DNA from: JAOARY01 sp045345765
GTDB lineage: Bacteria > Bacillota > Clostridia > Peptostreptococcales > Peptostreptococcaceae
Assembly: GCA_045345765.1 (NCBI GenBank)
Contig: CP148265.1
Location: 434,001 to 498,000 of the forward strand
DNA length: 64,000 nt
Reading direction: 5' to 3'
Of the stretch, positions 63,013 through 64,000 are shown piece after piece (positions within the stretch are counted from its first letter, which is position 1; every line of letters begins with the position of its first letter). A program made the position numbers and the translations under genes. Below the pieces are notes generated by a model. It made no database searches, was not told where the DNA came from, and saw only the letters and a program-made list of their open reading frames with translations.

Positions 63013-64000
63013 TTAAGAATTCAAATTCAATGATTTATTTTTTATTAAATTTCTTCTTAAAAAATCTAATGCTAGTGCAACACTAACAGTTCTTATTCTT
63101 CTTCTTCCACCAAATAAATTAAGTTCTTTTACATATGTTACTCCATCTATATAAAGTCCCACATATACAAGACCTACTGGTTTTTGCTTAGTTCCTCCTT
63201 GCGGACCTGCTATTCCAGTTGTTGATATTCCTATATTTGTATTGTTTTTAAGAGCTATATTTTTTGCCATCTCTATTGCAGTTTCTTTACTTACCGCTCC
63301 ATGTTCTTTTAATACTTTTTCCGCTACTAAATTATTATTAATCTTACTTTCATTAGAATATGAAACTATTGATTCTATCAAACAAGAAGATATACCAGAA
63401 ACATTGATAAGATTTGCTGATAATAACCCACCTGTACATGATTCTGCAATTGATATTGTTTTATTACTTTCTTTTAACAATTTATACACACATTCTTCTA
63501 AAGTCTCTTCATTAACACCGTAAACATTATCTTTTAATATTTCTCTTAATTTATTTTCCATTTCATCTATTAATTCTTTCGCATTTTTTTCATTTGAAGA
63601 TGAAGCAGAAATCCTAAGTTCTGTCTTTCCTTCTTTTGCATATGGTGCTACTGTAGGATTTTTTGAATCCAAAAAACTACTGACCATATCAGAAGCCATG
63701 CTCTCTCCAATACCAGATATATTTAGAGTTTTTGAAAGTATTGTTTTTTCTTTATATTGTTCTAAATAAGGTTCTATTTGATCTACAAACATAGGTTCCA
63801 TTTCAACAGGTGGTCCTGGAAGTATTATAATCTTTCTACTTTCTTCTTCTATTATAATTCCTGGAGCTGTACCTGTTTTGTTATACAAAACTAATGAGTC
63901 TTTTGGAACATATGCTTGCTTTTTCATACCTTCTGACATAGTTCTATTTCTCTTATCTAGATAATCTTTTAATTCTTTATATAAACGATTATCCAAAACC
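63013..64000 (-). CDS. cinA: CinA-family competence/damage-inducible protein (5' end beyond the window)
   Basis: Partial: the last ~328 residues are visible and the frame stays open to the window edge. The visible part starts in the N-terminal MoCF-like domain (KRNRTMSEGMKKQAYVP, LVLYNKTGTAPG, IIILPGPPVEMEPMF), continues through the linker, and has the complete C-terminal CinA (PncC, nicotinamide-nucleotide amidase) domain with SIAESCTGGLLSA, SYSNESK and GIAGPQGGT...KPVGLVYVG. CinA deamidates NMN, and its N-terminal domain acts as an ADP-ribose pyrophosphatase. In Firmicutes it often precedes recA; that side (minus strand, 3') here holds a terminator. Confidence 0.95.
   Translation of the reverse strand, partial: VLDNRLYKELKDYLDKRNRTMSEGMKKQAYVPKDSLVLYNKTGTAPGIIIEEESRKIIILPGPPVEMEPMFVDQIEPYLEQYKEKTILSKTLNISGIGESMASDMVSSFLDSKNPTVAPYAKEGKTELRISASSSNEKNAKELIDEMENKLREILKDNVYGVNEETLEECVYKLLKESNKTISIAESCTGGLLSANLINVSGISSCLIESIVSYSNESKINNNLVAEKVLKEHGAVSKETAIEMAKNIALKNNTNIGISTTGIAGPQGGTKQKPVGLVYVGLYIDGVTYVKELNLFGGRRRIRTVSVALALDFLRRNLIKNKSLNLNS

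Overview
The window is a very AT-rich chromosomal segment from a low-GC, strictly anaerobic Firmicute of the Clostridia/Tissierellia type. Evidence for this is the Etf-linked lactate oxidation genes, a clostridial group B [FeFe] hydrogenase, NuoEF-type NADH subunits, HprK, a GH65 maltose phosphorylase pathway, BirA/BioY control of the Gram-positive type, and AGGAGG-type ribosome binding sites. The genus cannot be fixed from sequence alone. I saw no rRNA, tRNA or CRISPR array.

Layout. 1-4.5 kb: lactate catabolism (GntR regulator, lactate permease, EtfB, ferredoxin-EtfA, and the start codon of the next gene), with two identical TGGT-N3-ACCA operators. 4.7-5.3 kb: biotin transporter bioY with a promoter embedded in twin BirA operators. 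5.4-9.9 kb: a PD-(D/E)XK-like protein divergent from a three-gene cassette (ParA ATPase, poly-Asn linker protein, BrxC/BrxD-like P-loop ATPase); this is my main candidate for an undescribed system. 10-13.3 kb: APC amino acid transporter, RidA, DHH phosphoesterase. 13.8-15.6 kb: a small 2Fe-2S protein translationally coupled to a group B [FeFe] hydrogenase. 15.7-26.3 kb: a polymorphic-toxin island. It has a 1307-residue secreted protein (Glu/Gln/Val-rich hexapeptide repeat, three PPC-like domains, variable C-terminus), three tandem copies of a two-gene putative immunity cassette, a barstar gene, a chimeric barstar/toxin scar, and a divergent secreted caspase-like protease with Ig-like domains.

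26.5-32 kb: an uncharacterised protein and a NuoE-NuoF-NuoG-like operon whose large subunit has no H-cluster. 32.2-40.6 kb: housekeeping genes hprK, uvrC, uvrA, uvrB (with a LexA-type box at the transcription start) and nfu, with a small GC-rich transcript encoding a 37-residue membrane peptide between uvrC and uvrA. 40.7-42 kb: MATE transporter. 42.2-54.4 kb: a complete maltose/maltodextrin regulon (LacI repressor, MalEFG, maltose phosphorylase, oligo-1,6-glucosidase, aldose epimerase, beta-phosphoglucomutase, PucR-like regulator, MsmK ATPase) with two LacI-type operators. 54.6-64 kb: a possible small RNA or leader, CBS-domain pyrophosphatase, PduL, flavin reductase, SpoIIE-type phosphatase, hpt, CobD-like aminotransferase, DUF1232 protein, CoA Nudix hydrolase and the 3' part of cinA.

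Together the metabolic genes describe a fermenter that imports maltose and cleaves it phosphorolytically, oxidises lactate by flavin-based electron confurcation, disposes of electrons through ferredoxin/NADH enzymes and hydrogenase, and makes acyl-phosphates with PduL. Two copies of a 98-bp near-palindromic element (26.35 and 53.2 kb) suggest a miniature mobile or terminator-like repeat family. Several start codons were chosen downstream of the longest open frame because a clear promoter or Shine-Dalgarno sequence lies inside the longer frame.
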